Shown piece by piece: positions 12,430-23,514 of a stretch of 64,000 nucleotides of DNA. How positions within the stretch are numbered: the first letter of the stretch is position 1; each line of letters begins with the position of its first letter. The position numbers were made by a program, and so were the translations under genes. The notes beneath the pieces are model-generated. The model saw only the letters and a list, made by a program, of their open reading frames with translations, had not been told where the DNA came from and made no database searches. This stretch comes from Aspidapion aeneum (lineage: Eukaryota; Arthropoda; Insecta; Coleoptera; Brentidae), in contig OY755038.1 of NCBI GenBank assembly GCA_963576565.1, positions 181,201,452-181,265,451 on the forward strand, in the 5' to 3' direction.

Positions 12430-13056
12430 ATATTTCCTATCAGCCTTCCAAAGCTCAACTCTCTAGCGTTTCTGAAAGTGTTTTTAAATTTTTTCCTATA
12501 GCTTTATCATATTTGCTATCAGTCTTCAAATTCTCAGCTCTCTAGCGTTTCTGGAAGTGGGCAGTGTTACTTTTGCATAAATTAACATTTATAGGGGAGG
12601 GAAGTAAATTAGAATTTTGGGGTGTTTTAATTTTTTTCCATAGCTTTATCATAGTTACTATCGGCCTTCCAAAGCTCAGCTCTCTAGCGTGTCTGGAAGT
12701 AGGCAATGTTACTTTTACATTATTTTATATTTATAGGGGAGGGAAGTAAATTAGAATTTTGGGGTATTTTGTATTCTATCAGTCTGCCAAATTTCAGCTT
12801 TGTAGCATGTCTGGAAGTACAGTAGAATTTTGATGATCTATACATAAGTGAGTGAGTGGCAATTTCGACGTTTTTGAAATTTCGTAACTACTTTACATGG
12901 AGGGGTTGTTCTCCATGAAGATCTACGACTGTGCAAAGCTTGAGATTCGTAGCTCATTCCGAAGTAGAGTTTTAGATAGGTCAAATATCGGCTGAAATGT
13001 TTCAAGAAAAAATGGTAAGGCAAGCGCGAACTTGGCGAGGCATTGCCGTGCCGTCA
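12430..13056 (-). mobile_element. Composite non-autonomous element, copy B (truncated)
   Basis: In reverse orientation relative to copy A it contains three to four ~142-bp minisatellite units, a short GAGT tract near 12848, and the conserved block ending GGCGAGGCATTGCC. The foldback part seen in A and C is missing. No coding capacity. Confidence 0.8.
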
Positions 13057-13625
13057 TATTACATTTTGTAAGTAGGGAGGTACAGATTTGGAAAATCCAC
13101 GAGGTACAGATTAAAGTAACAACAAACTTAGCAAATTTAAAAAATTACGTTTTTTTATTTGTCGTCATAGTTATATACTATGACGATTCTTTAATTCTTC
13201 AGATTTCATGATGTTGATGATTTTAAAAAGTCGTTCAAGTTTCCTATATTGCCTATTTCGTTTAGAAACCTACATTTTATTCAATTGCCTCTAAATCACA
13301 GTGTAGAAAGATACCTTTTACATTGTGACTGAATTATGTTAACAGCAGGATGGTGCCCTTTTTTCGGAATTTAAGATCGTTACGTATTCAGTCGGGTCGC
13401 AGTATAGAAGAATTATTGGTGGGGAAAAATTATTTTCGACTACAGTGTAAATATTATAGCACCAGTTCTCAGAATGAAAAACCTTAAACACTAATAACCT
13501 TAAAAGAGTAGATTAAGGTTGTGTTCTTTATACTGAATTTACTCAGTACTTACTCTAAAAAATAGTTTAAAAAGTAAGAAATGATGAGATGAGAGCCCTT
13601 CCACCGCGACTTGTGACGAGTCTAT
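13057..13625. other. Unassigned AT-rich stretch
   Basis: I see no gene. The only structure is a short palindrome near 13161-13186 (CGTCATAG...CTATGACG). Confidence 0.5.
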
Positions 13626-13629
13626 TGTT

Positions 13630-13790
13630 GCACACCAGTGGCGTATTTAGAAAAAAAATTTTGGAGGGTTCCGAGACAGTTTTGGGGAGGGGGCGAGAAC
13701 CTCATGATATGTGAAAAATATCTAAAAATATCTTACCTTCGAAGGCGGGGGATTCTGCTCCTCTTTCCTATATACGTCACGATTGCATAC
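13630..13790 (+). repeat. Dispersed repeat with 'gagacagttttg' block
   Basis: GGCGTATTTAGAAAAAAAATTTTGG..GAGACAGTTTTGGGGAG, then a block with AAAAATATCTAAAAATATCTTA. The same text is found reverse complemented at about 47840-48000. Two diverged copies of one dispersed repeat. Confidence 0.6.
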
Positions 13791-13869
13791 TATACTAAAA
13801 ACTCTTCCGAGTGTATTTCCAGTCACATAAATAGGCTGGCAACTAATAGGGGGTAATTCCACCCTCCCC

Positions 13870-14720
13870 GGATTGGTAATTACCTTCCTAGCCCGCGCAA
13901 TAGCTAGAGAAAGTGTTAATTAATTTTTTTTTGAGATAACCCAAAAGTGTGTTATTGGGGTGTATTTTGACCTATCTCAGCAATATCGTCTTGATGTCTG
14001 TCTGTGTGTGTATATATTATTTCTGTCCGTAACACGATAGCTTCTAAACCTCCAAACCGATTTTCATAAAATTTTCAGGTAAAATAGTGTATTTTTTTCA
14101 AAATCCATTAAAGCTAATGACAGTTTCTTAACAATTAAAAGTTTTTAAAATGCTAACTTTTTAATGGAGCATCATATCATTATACTGTTTTCGGAATATA
14201 GTAATCCATATTTTGCCTTTTGGTTTTTCCACTGTGAACCTCGGCCACAATACTGGCCCTGAATTCACTGTAATGGCCGTCGGTCTGCCAAAGTGTCTAT
14301 GACTACTCGTAGCCCGGCGGCCAGTTTAGTGGCCCCAGAACAAAATGGCGGAATCTTCTTCGCAAGATCAGACTGAGTGTGTAGGTACTTAAATTACTAA
14401 AAAATTCCTACTGGTTCAAAAGGTATCGTAGTTGGTTTGAGAGTAACGGATAGCAAAATTTGGGCGGTAGTGAACGTGATAATTTATGTTATAACCAAAA
14501 ACTACGTAGGAGCTTTAGTTTCTGAGATATTTACAAAAAACTGTTTTCTAGGCTGATATATCATGGCTTCACTTGAAGTGTGCTAATAGGCTAGCTAGGA
14601 AGGTTTTTGGATCAAAAAAAGCCTAACATCCAAAATTTGTGATAGTGTCTATCTAGACAGCTGTCTGTCCGGGACACGATAACTTAAAAACTAATTAACC
14701 AAATTTGGCACAAAAATTCT
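13870..14720 (+). repeat. Dispersed HINE-like repeat, copy 1
   Basis: Contains a GTCTGTCTGTGTGTG microsatellite, then CCGTAACACGATAGCTTCTAAAC.. and AACCGATTTTCATAAAATTTTCAGG, and ends with CACTTGAAGTGTGCTAATAGG. The whole order is matched in reverse complement at 18950-19520. Relative to that copy this one carries about 270 extra bases (roughly 14205-14475), including ACAAAATGGCGGAATC. The GTCT tract followed by a 'cannot lower my score below this' type conserved tail is the pattern of DINE-1/HINE-like elements; the assignment is inference. Confidence 0.6.
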
Positions 14721-14914
14721 GTCTGTGGATAAGTCAATTCATTTTAATGGGGATCGGGGGCTGCAAGGGGGTGGTAGAGAGATGCAAACAATAAAATTAT
14801 CATAATTTGAGACAGACAGCAGCTAGTGATTTTCCATAATTAGATTAGGAATTATATTTTCAATAATATTTGTCATAACGTCAGAGTTCGGCAAAGTCAC
14901 AGTTTTTAAAATTA

Positions 14915-15404
14915 TGTTACGGGTTCACTACCACAAATAAACCGAGCAATTGTCAAAAACGATATGTCAATTTATTTTGACCACTCAGTGTACAAAAACG
15001 CACCTAATCTCACTAATAATTTAATACTCAAACCGGATTATTAACTTTGTGTTAATATCTCGCTATTACTACAGCGCGTTATCTCTGACTGACTCTCGTT
15101 GCGCGATGTCCATCCTTATATAGGGTGTTTGATCTCTCGCAAACAATCTATCGTTTTTCGATACTAGAAGATTCTCGTCAAAGTACGAGTGTGAGTCGTA
15201 GATAACGCAACTAAAACCTAGACTAATAATACAACCACAAGATAAGTTAACTTAATACTACACTAAACCTAAATAAATTCTAACTTTAAAATTTAAATAA
15301 CTAAGATTTTTAACAATATGAAAAATTTTTTAAAAATTATATCTTACGAACCACAGCAGTTTTCAAATTAAGATTAAGAATCTGAAAAAGAAAAATTGGT
15401 TACA
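14915..15404 (-). mobile_element. Probable solo LTR (490 bp)
   Basis: Read on the minus strand it starts TGTAACCAA and ends GAACCCGTAACA (TG...CA). It carries a core promoter: TATATAAGG near 15118 followed, about 32 bases on, by the initiator TCAGTC. An AATAAA lies about 60 bases before the 3' end. U3, R and U5 are therefore all recognisable. A GAAnnTTC pair lies upstream of the TATA box near 15170. No internal retrotransposon sequence flanks it on either side. I could not find a matching target-site duplication, which keeps confidence moderate. The family is not identified. Confidence 0.5.
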
Positions 15405-15787
15405 GCGTGTAGTTAAAATTCCCCCCATTGTTAACTTTTAAGTAAGTAAGTGTCGACTTTAAATAAAAATCATGTTTATAATAAGAACAATTTTACCACT
15501 TTTTAAGATATTCCTCAAAACAGTTATGTGGGCCTATGATTTAATAACAAATTTAAATTCTTAAATGAGAAGGGCGGTTGAGTGACATTTTGTTTAAGGT
15601 TGAATTCTTTGGTCAAAAATTTAAATTTTTTTAGAATCGGTAGGTATACACGAGAAGAGCCATCAACCTAATGTGTTTTGAGTTATAGTCCGCGCAACTC
15701 ATCTTACCTTTGAGCAGATTGAGGTACTAAGTAGAAGTAAAAAGTATTATTAATGTTTAATTTTCAACAAAACTGAAGCTACTTTAA
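15405..15787. other. Unassigned AT-rich stretch
   Basis: No gene or repeat recognised between the probable LTR and the next TIR element. Confidence 0.5.
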
Positions 15788-16137
15788 CACTCAGGGTAGC
15801 TATTCTGGGTCTTGAACGATCTGACCATCCACATCACACGCTTTGACCAATGGCAAACTCTAAACGGTCGCGTGTTGTGCAAAATGACTTGTCTTGACCA
15901 ATGGCATAGTCGCCCGCTCTTCAGAGTTAGTAAATTTTACGCGTTTGAAGTGGAATCGGTTCTCCTGCTCCGGACCGACTGAACGTTCCGCGGTCGGATC
16001 GTAGGAGAAGCCTGCGCAATGGAGGTCTTTTCGGATAGCACGTGACGACTCTGAGCTAATTTAATGCTTGCCATTTTGTTAAAGCATGTGATGAGAACTA
16101 TCATATCGTTCAAGACTCAGAATAGCTACACAGAGTG
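15788..16137. mobile_element. 350-bp TIR element (MITE)
   Basis: Terminal inverted repeats of about 33 bp. The left begins CACTCAGGGTAGCTATTCTG and the right ends CAGAATAGCTACACAGAGTG, with about five mismatches. The inside is non-coding but unusually GC-rich for the window, with the palindromic-looking CCGACTGAACGTTCCGCGGTCGG. No clear target-site duplication was found, so the superfamily is open. Confidence 0.7.
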
Positions 16138-16180
16138 ACTCTAGGTCTTATCGATGGCTGGACGTGACTACTGATGCTAT

Positions 16181-16794
16181 TAGCTCACACATATACTATA
16201 CTATAGTAGTGTGAGCTATGGTGATCCTAATTTTTTCGAGAAAAAAAAAGTTGCTCCGATTTCAAATTTTTTTATATATCTTTGCGTTTCAGATGATTTT
16301 GAAACTTTTTTGTTGCGCCGTCTGTCTGTCTGTCTGTCTGTATGTCTGTCTGTCTGTCTGTCTGTGTGTCTGTATGTCTGTCTGTAACGACCAACGCGTA
16401 TAACTCAAAAACCGCTTGGCCGATTTTAATGAAATTTGGTACCTAGGCTGGGTCTTGGGTCGAGATGGTCCCATTTAAAAATGAACAAAATCCACTGAAC
16501 ACAAACCAAATAAAAGGGTGGGGGTAGATTTCAAAAATTAGAGTTTATGTGAAAATATGGCGTGTGTGATATCAAACGAAAGGTAATTGAGTCCGGACTT
16601 TAACAAATAGTTTAAGTTTTTGTTTTTTTTTGGAAGGGTGGGGGTAGATTTCAAAAATTTAAGTTTAAGTCAAAACATGGCTTGTGTGGTATCAAACAAA
16701 AGGTAATTTAGTCTGGAGTTGAATAAAATATATTTCAGTTTTTAGTTATATTAGCTCACACGTACACTATAACTATAGTACCTAGTGTGAGCTT
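16181..16794 (+). mobile_element. (GTCT)n element bracketed by two related palindromes
   Basis: An imperfect palindrome TAGCTCACAC..GTGTGAGCTA at 16181-16217 is repeated in the same orientation at 16752-16794. Between them are: a (TCTG)n tract (16318-16384); the conserved phrase AACTCAAAAACCGCTTGGCC; and two ~120-bp minisatellite units that both start with GGGTGGGGGTAGATTTC (near 16514 and 16634). Microsatellite plus conserved block plus minisatellite again matches HINE/DINE-1 architecture. No coding capacity. Confidence 0.6.
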
Positions 16795-17420
16795 AGGGGC
16801 CCATATATTGGCAGAGTATTTTTTAAAGCAATTTGAAGCATGGTGTTGTCAATTAGGACTGGTTTGTTATTGCTGCGGCAAGTTTTACTACTAATAATAA
16901 TAGTTTCACTGCTTTTGCGAGTAGGAAAGTATTACTTTGCGCACCTACTAGAAAAAAAAACTATATTCTGAGAAGAAACAGACTGGTTAAATATAAGGTT
17001 AACTATGGTTAGACAGTGTCGCGTATCTGCATGCCCTTTAATAGGCCTCCCAACTGGATTTATTTGCTCATAAACGTAATTCTTTTGGCTCTGTGTGTTC
17101 GACCTTCTTGTCGGAGTCTTTGAATTTAAACGATTTACATTTTAAGCAATAAGTAGAGAATTACGCTATGCTTTCTGTATTTCCATGACTGAGGGGACTA
17201 TTTGATCCATGCTATTAAGTAAAATTTGAATTAAGATTTTAATGATTTTTATATAGTTTACAGTTAAAATATATCTTCGGTGTATTAGGTGTGACGCAAT
17301 GATACTATGTCAAATCATGACCAAAACTTTATAAATATAAAACTACATTATTTTTTTGACAAAGTTTCGTCTTCAGTTAAGGATTTATTAAAACCCAGAC
17401 TTAAGTCTCTATCTATCTAT
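16795..17420. other. Unassigned AT-rich stretch
   Basis: No gene recognised. A 63-codon open frame at 17307-17498 overlaps an antisense LINE fragment and is chance. Confidence 0.5.
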
Positions 17421-17953
17421 CTAGCCTTCTTCAATCCATCTTTGAATATAGGCCTCACCCAATATCTTCTCTGTCTGTCGCCGTGTTCATCCATCTAGTT
17501 TCTGTGTGATTCTTCAAATCGTCGGCCAATCTCATTTGGGGTTTCCCCTACTTTTTTTATTTTCCCAAGGTCTTCTGTCATTCTGTCTGATATTATGACC
17601 GGCAAATTTCCATTTTAATTTTGCTACTTCTCCTCTGACATCCTCTACTTTTGTTATATTTTTATCCATTCATTCCTATCTATGTAGTAGCTTTACATGT
17701 AGCATATTTCTTTCCAGTGATCTTTGGGCTTTTGTTACCTTATCCATGTTTGATTTTTTAAGTGTCCAGGTCTGGTTTCCATAGGTAAGTACAGGAAGGA
17801 TACATTCGTTTTATACTTTCGTTTTGCGGTAGTGTGGATATTTTTTAATATCTAGCTTAATTTACCGAATGCTGTCCATGCCAATCTTACTCGTTTTTGA
17901 TTTCAGCTGTTTGGTTTTCTTTTTTTAGTTTAATAATTTGTCCCAGGTAAATT
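17421..17953 (-). pseudogene. RTE-type LINE, 3' end of ORF (decayed)
   Basis: Translated on the minus strand with several frameshifts, this gives pieces typical of the C-terminus of RTE-clade non-LTR retrotransposons: YLGQIIKLKKENQTAEI, then LTYGNQTWTLKKSNMDKV and KAQRSLERNMLHVKLL, then a KLKW-like block and RLADDLKNHTETRWM. These segments lie downstream of the reverse-transcriptase catalytic domain in that family. The catalytic domain itself is absent, so this is a 5'-truncated insertion, the usual outcome of target-primed reverse transcription. Stops and frameshifts show it is old. There is no obvious poly(A) tail; a TATC-type simple repeat (ATCTATCTATCT near 17410) lies where the 3' end should be. 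Confidence 0.8.
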
Positions 17954-18840
17954 CTTATTTTTTTGAGCACCCTATATATTTAAAGATATAGGAATCATAA
18001 AAAATATTCAATTTTTGTTAAATTTGGTCTTTTTAAAGAGCTTAAAACGATAAAATTCGATGGCAGGTTAGTAGAGTTATAGGCATTTAATAAGCCATAG
18101 ATTTTGGTAAAACAAACTTTTTTGGGTCGCCTTAGATGTAATGCAAAATGATTACAGCACGTAATCTTTTATAACTTTAAGAAATCGCAGTGCATACAGT
18201 ATTGTGATATATAAAATACATTTTTATGTCTTTTGGGTAAAAAGCAAAATACCTGATACCCAACCGCTCCCATAAGCTCGCTCTACTGTGCGCCGGTGCC
18301 GGGTGCTTAAAAACATCTGGTCGGAGTGTTAAAAATAAGAATGACTTGCTCAGAAAAACGTTGCATCCTTAAAATTAAAATGACATAACTCAAAATTATA
18401 AAAAAATTAGTTGCCTATAATTTATTTGGTTGGATAGATAAAACTTATTTTAAAAAGCAAAGTTAATTTTTAAGCATAATCTCATTTTTTGCATTTGTAT
18501 TTTAAGAATTTGATTTCCAAGTCAATTAAAATAATTAATTTAAACACCCCCCTACTTTTTCATCTTAGGGTGTTAAAAGTTTGTATCTCTTTTCTATATT
18601 TTGGTACAGCTGATAATTTAAAATAAAACCGTTTAGCCTAAAAGTTTTTGTATGGATTTTTATTATGCCAAACTTTCGCGCTAACGAATTAGTATTTAAA
18701 CCTGAATTGTTATTTAAACCTAAAATGTAGTCGCGTATAATAATTTTCAAAGAGCTAGTAGCCCAGTCCATAGAATTTTAGGTTGCAAAAGGTGGTATAG
18801 TCGCGATTTTGACATATGTTATTGGAGTCCAAAACCAAAT
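17954..18840. other. Unassigned AT-rich stretch
   Basis: No gene recognised. A 68-codon minus-strand open frame at 18565-18771 has no recognisable features. A poly-G run starts near 18858. Confidence 0.5.
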
Positions 18841-19520
18841 TTGACTTTTCGACCTTGGGGGGGGGGGGTTCCCCTCGCCATCGTGGATTAAGTGTGCAAA
18901 AAAAGGGTTTTTAAAATTACTTAGTTACTGTAAGTTTTAGAAAAAAAAAAGTTTTATTCAAAAGTTTTCCTATAGAAACGCCTAAGGACGTTTTATTGCC
19001 AGACGAATGGACGGATCTGATACCTTCCTAGTTAGCCTATTAGCACACTTCAAGTGAAGCTATGATAAACAGCCTTCAAAAGAGTTTTTGTAAATATCTC
19101 GGAAACTAAAGATCTTACGAAGTTTTTGGTTATAACGCGAGTTATTGATCAAAATGTGGTCTACTGTATTCCGAAAACCACATATTGATGCGATGCTCCG
19201 TTAAAAAGTGAGCATTTTCTATTTTCTTTAATTGTCAAGAAACTGTCAATAGCATTAATGGATTTTGACTAAAATGTAATCAGCCCGTTAGCGTGTCGGA
19301 CATTATTTTACCTAAAAATTTTATGAAAATCGGTTCAGCGGTTTAGGAGCTATCGTGTTACAGAAATAAGAAAACAGAAGAAAAAAAATACACACACACA
19401 CACACACACAGACAGACATTATGACGATATTGCTAGGATAGGTCAAAATTCACCTAAATAAAATATTTTTGGCGATATCTCAAAAAAATATTTTTTGTCG
19501 AAAACAATACCTTCTCTAGC
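18840..19520 (-). repeat. Dispersed HINE-like repeat, copy 2 (with (AC)n)
   Basis: Reverse-complement partner of 13870-14720: CACTTCAAGTGAAGC, then AAATCGGTTCAGCGGTTTAGG, then an (AC)n/(GACA)n tract at 19389-19420, then GACGATATTGCTAGGATAGG. It lacks the ~270-bp stretch present in copy 1. Confidence 0.6.
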
Positions 19521-20085
19521 CATTGCTGCGCGTGAAGGTAAAAATTGGTCAAAATCCAAAATGCTGGCGAAATATTTAGCATCATAACTCGAAAACCATA
19601 AGTCTGACAAAAAACACGTCAACAGCGTTTTTGTAGGAAATTTTATTTTCCTGAACCTTTGGCTTTGTCTAAAATGTTTTTTTCTAAAACGTACAGGCAC
19701 CAGAAAATTTAAAAAAAAACCTTTTCGTGCAAACTAAATCCAAGATGACGGTGGCATTCGTTCTAATGACTGGCCTATAAAGGAAATGCAAATGAGTTAG
19801 CAGAACTCCAAGGTTCAATGCTAATTTTTGATATAGTAGGAACGTTTAATAAAGCGTTTGCTACAGATAAAACGGTGATAGGTTCAAATGCAACACGTAA
19901 TTATCCTCAATTAATTTTTGTTTTTTAAATACTTATCTTACCAATATTAGCATATGAGTTTTAAAACATAAGGCGGGCTTATTTATTTAACGGTAATAAA
20001 ATAAACTTTTCATATTCTGCCCCATTTAAAATCTACCACACAAGAGTTGTCAAGGACTTGGAAATCTACTGACACGTAGTTTTAG
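19521..20085. other. Unassigned stretch
   Basis: No gene recognised before the piggyBac-like element. Confidence 0.5.
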
Positions 20086-20263
20086 CCCTCCGCCGCACGG
20101 GTCAAGCCGTGTAACATCAAAGCACGGGTTTGTCCAGAGAGGACAAAAATATTATTGTAAAATTTTTTTAAGAGGATGTTTTTATACATAAATAAAACTA
20201 ATAATAAGTTAGTGGTATATGCGTTTAATAATTAGAAATAAAATACAACTTAAAAAAATAAAC

Positions 20264-20695
20264 TTAACCTACTGTCCTCAATTCAAAAAAACAACTTTTT
20301 TTTTGCATATACAAAAAGAACCTTTCAAAAACTTTACTGTACCGCTTCTTCATCGATGCACAAAGTGGTTTTGCATACTCCAAACAAAGCCATTTTTTAC
20401 ATTTTTGACAAAAGTATTGTGTATTCCGATTTCGACAGTAAAAACATTTTCCTCTTTTTCTTTGTGCACCAGGAGCAGTATCAGGATTTTGCATTTCCAA
20501 ACCAGTCAACCTACAAGCTACTTTTCTGACGTTTTTTGATAAATGTTTGTTTACCGCTCTGCCTTTTAGTTGTTCTTGCACTAAAGTCAGTGCCACTTCT
20601 TTTAGAAACTCTCTCCGTGATTTTGTAAGAATATTTGGATTTTTACTGTTTGACTTGTAAACAACATGGCTATTAACTCCCGCAATTTCTATCAT
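20264..20695 (-). pseudogene. piggyBac-type transposase, C-terminal fragment
   Basis: A 143-codon open frame. It opens with IEIAGVNSHVVYKSN, the conserved stretch near the end of the catalytic region of piggyBac transposases. Next come RREFLKEVALTLV and the typical linker. It ends in the cysteine-rich domain: CFYC..., CQKC and a final C, i.e. repeated CxxC pairs that bind zinc and contact the element's ends. The frame continues a few codons upstream (to 20707) and then hits a TAG inside an AACCT-rich tract, so the aspartate-bearing catalytic core is missing. It lies inside the TIR pair, pointing left. The remaining frame has no stops, but without the core it cannot encode an active enzyme. 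Confidence 0.85.
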
Positions 20696-20707
20696 TTTAT
20701 AAAATAG

Positions 20708-20755
20708 GCCAACCTAACTCAACCTAACCTAACCTAGCCAAACCTAAACCTAACC
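20708..20755. repeat. AACCT-rich tract (TTAGG-type)
   Basis: AACCTAACTCAACCTAACCT and further imperfect AACCT units sit directly at the broken end of the transposase frame. TTAGG is the telomeric repeat of most insects, and short interstitial stretches are common. Here it marks the deletion breakpoint inside the element. Confidence 0.75.
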
Positions 20756-21077
20756 AGCCGCAATCGCATTATAATTTGACCGCAGTTAAGCCGCAATCAT
20801 GCAATTTTATTCCAGGAAAATAATTAAAAGCATTAAGCATTTATTGTAGATGTTACTTACAGCAAAGCACGGGTGTGTCCCCACAGGCCAATTTAACAGA
20901 TAGTGATTGGTACAGCAATAAGACACTACTGAAAACTGTGTTCACACACGTGAAATATCCTGGCGAAAAGGTAGGCCAACTCTCTTTGGGGAAGGTCACG
21001 AGCGCCCTAAGTTATAAAATAATTAAATTACTTGTGGCGTCACAGGACATACCCGTGCCGCGGAGGGTTAAATTTAT

Positions 21078-21974
21078 GACGAACCTCAAAAAATCTCTAT
21101 ACGCGAATCTTTTAACGTTTGATTTTATTACTATTTTATATAGGAAAATATTAAAACCTTGTTAAAAAAGTTTTTAATTGCCGTTCAAGTTCGGGAATTA
21201 TTTGGAAAAAAATTAAATTGGATTTTAAGACCTTTAAATATATTCTCAGCAGGTGGGTAAAAGTTTTAAAAAATATGATTAAAAGGCCAAAAAAGTCCTT
21301 TCCAACAAGAAACACGCTAATGACGACAAAGTTCACGAACAATTGTCTTTTTAAAACCCCTCGTCACCCGAAGTCGATATCTCATTCCGTTCAAGAGTTT
21401 GGGGAGGGGAAGGGGATTATACACGAACACCCTGTATATGTGTCCTTCCTATTTCGGAGATCAAAAGCACCTATACCTAATTGAAATAGAAGAAAAGATG
21501 CTGCTTGCTGGAAGGGGGTTTTGAGGCTTTTCAATAACTTTTATTTGATAATTTTGTCAGAAAATTCTGTACAAAACGGCGTCTTGTGTGGTTTTTTTTT
21601 CATTTTTATCTATTTCATTTTTTAAGCGTTAAAAGGGGTTTCGCATTAGCCTTATAGAAAAATAATAATCAAATTTATAAATAATAAAATCAATATTGAT
21701 TTCCAATCGGATTCTTTCAGATAGTTTTGATAATTCTTTTGTTTTGTAACAAATATTTACTTTCGATTAAAAGACAGCAAGACAAGTTCTCCTCCTAAAA
21801 TTTAATTTCTTTTAAGTATACAGCAAACCAGTCTTTTACAAATTACATTAAATTACATTTAAAATTTCACGACGAACATTTTAGTATGGTGGACTAGATA
21901 TTCTTGTAAGAACACCAGTAAAAGATGCAAAAAATATGTCTGTAATATTAATTAATATGTACGAACGAACGATT
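21078..21974. other. Unassigned AT-rich stretch
   Basis: No gene recognised; the open frames here overlap each other on both strands and look like chance. Confidence 0.5.
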
Positions 21975-22415
21975 TTGCAGCTTTAACATCTTTATATGAA
22001 ATTGTAAATCATTTATATTTGATTCTCAAATCACTTGATATGCAAATTTATCTAACATGTCCATAGTTATTAGATGAACTCATGCAGAAATTGTCTTATG
22101 ATATGCAGCTTTCTTCTTCATACGCTAAAAGACTTTAAGAATGTGGTTGCTATTAAAGCCCGACCTTGTACATATGTTCAAGGATCATCCAAGCCCAATA
22201 ATGATAAATTTAAAAGAACCACGTTGGTATCAAATCAGAAAACTGAAAATTTGACTGAACTGTGCATTGCCTGCTTCGAAAAACATAATGTAGAAAATTG
22301 TTCCAAATTTCTAAAAATGAGTGTAAATGGCAAATGGAAATTGGTTAAAGGACAAATAGCTTGCTATTTTTGTGTAAGAAATACACATCGTATAGTTAAT
22401 TGTAAAAATAGATAA
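21975..22415 (+). pseudogene. BEL/Pao gag remnant (element 1)
   Basis: Frame-disrupted translation gives ELMQKLSYDMQL followed, at 22239-22412, by the two zinc-knuckle region of BEL/Pao gag: CIACFEKHNVENC and then CYFCVRNTHRIVNC, which fit the CxxC...H...C spacing. The N-terminal gag and the 5' LTR are not recognisable upstream. It starts a chain of plus-strand BEL fragments that continues to 24421. Confidence 0.75.
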
Positions 22416-22559
22416 GAAGAAACATCACAAACTTCTTCACTTTAAAGCTTAAAAGCATCTGAAATTTAAATAATGCCAAATATAAAGAAGAAAATATTCA
22501 AATAAAATCAGAAAATTTGGATTCAATGCCATCTACTTCACAAATGGTTGGACACATTT

Positions 22560-22930
22560 TAAAGACTGAACATAATGAAATAATTTTAAAAATTGCTCCA
22601 GTAATTTTGAAAACAGATACAAAAGAAATATAGACTTATGTAGTCTTTGATGAAGGCTCGACAATAATTTTAATTGACGAAGATTCAGCAACATCGCTTG
22701 GTTTAAATGGTCCTAAAAAAAGACTTAATTTAAGATGGACAGACAAAAATACAAGCAACTTTAAAAAATCCAATACCCTGGAGCAAGAGGTTTTCCAAAT
22801 GAATGATGTTTATACAATCCCAGACATGTAAAATATTAGTTTAAAGTCACCTCAAAGCAAATGGAAACATTTACAAAATGTAAACTTGATTGATTTAAAT
22901 GGAGCCTCCCTAAAATTTTAATAGTCTAGA
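22560..22930 (+). pseudogene. BEL/Pao protease remnant (element 1)
   Basis: Translation includes VVFDEGSTIILIDE, where the aspartic-protease D-S/T-G motif is represented by DEGST, and ATSLGLNGPKKRL, both characteristic of the BEL/Pao protease region. A TAG interrupts the frame a few codons before the motif, and more stops follow. Confidence 0.7.
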
Positions 22931-23149
22931 TCACGCTGATCTTTTTACGACAAGACATTTGATAGAAGATCTGAAAAATTCTCCAACATTATCTTATATC
23001 AAGTAAGGTTAGATAGTGCACTGGAAGTTTGGATGTTTTAAAGGTCGCATAGGTGGAAGAATAAGATGGAGAGCTGCATAAACTAGTAAAAAGCTCTTTC
23101 GCATTTGAATCACTGGAAGTAAAACTTCAAACAAAACAGTCTTATAAAG

Positions 23150-23465
23150 ACGAACAGGTAGAAAACATTACTAAAGGAAGTTTCCCGAAGAAAATATGGA
23201 GGATGGGTGACTGGCTTATTATGGAAAAGCAAAAATGAAATTCTACCAAATAGCAAACCCGTGGCACTTAGAAGTTTTGAATTTATTGAGAAAAAGATGT
23301 CCAAAGACCCTATCTTTTTCCGAAGCTTATGCTAATAAAATAACAGAATATGAAGAAAAAGGATATGCAAAAAAGTTAAATAATCAAGACGCTCAATAAG
23401 AAACAGAGAAAAGATGGTATTTACCAGATTTTGCAGTGGTTAATTCAAATACATTACGAGACTAA
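23150..23465 (+). pseudogene. BEL/Pao reverse transcriptase, N-terminal remnant (element 1)
   Basis: Recognisable order: TGLLWKSKNEILPNS, then a stretch with KKMSKDPIF, ITEYEEKGYAKKL and RWYLPDFAVVN. This is the lead-in to the BEL/Pao reverse transcriptase. Frameshifts split it. The sequence then jumps straight to integrase, so the YIDD catalytic core and RNase H are deleted between about 23465 and 23515. Confidence 0.75.
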
Positions 23466-23514
23466 AAGTCTAAGTTCTAACATCCGGGGATCGATTTAGT
23501 TTTTAATAAAATAA

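Larger units (their letters stand above)
20086..21077 (-). mobile_element. piggyBac-like transposon remnant 1 (992 bp)
   Basis: Terminal inverted repeats CCCTCCGCCGCACGGGT (20086-20102) and its near-exact complement ACCCGTGCCGCGGAGGG (21061-21077). TTAA follows the right end directly; the left flank reads TTTAG, a one-step decay of TTAA. A subterminal motif, GCACGGGT(T/G)TGTCC, occurs at about 20124 and 20868, and in the right end as GGACATACCCGTGC. CCC-starting TIRs, TTAA targets and asymmetric subterminal repeats are piggyBac hallmarks. The inside keeps only the C-terminus of the transposase (20264-20695), so most of the gene has been deleted. Confidence 0.85.

Noticed and set aside
16218..16474. 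Opposing 61-codon frames over the GTCT tract
   Set aside because: They are translations of a simple tetranucleotide repeat on both strands.
20875..21165. 96-codon plus-strand open frame at the right end of piggyBac-like element 1
   Set aside because: It runs through the right TIR and into flanking DNA, has no recognisable motif, and overlaps subterminal repeat DNA; treated as chance.
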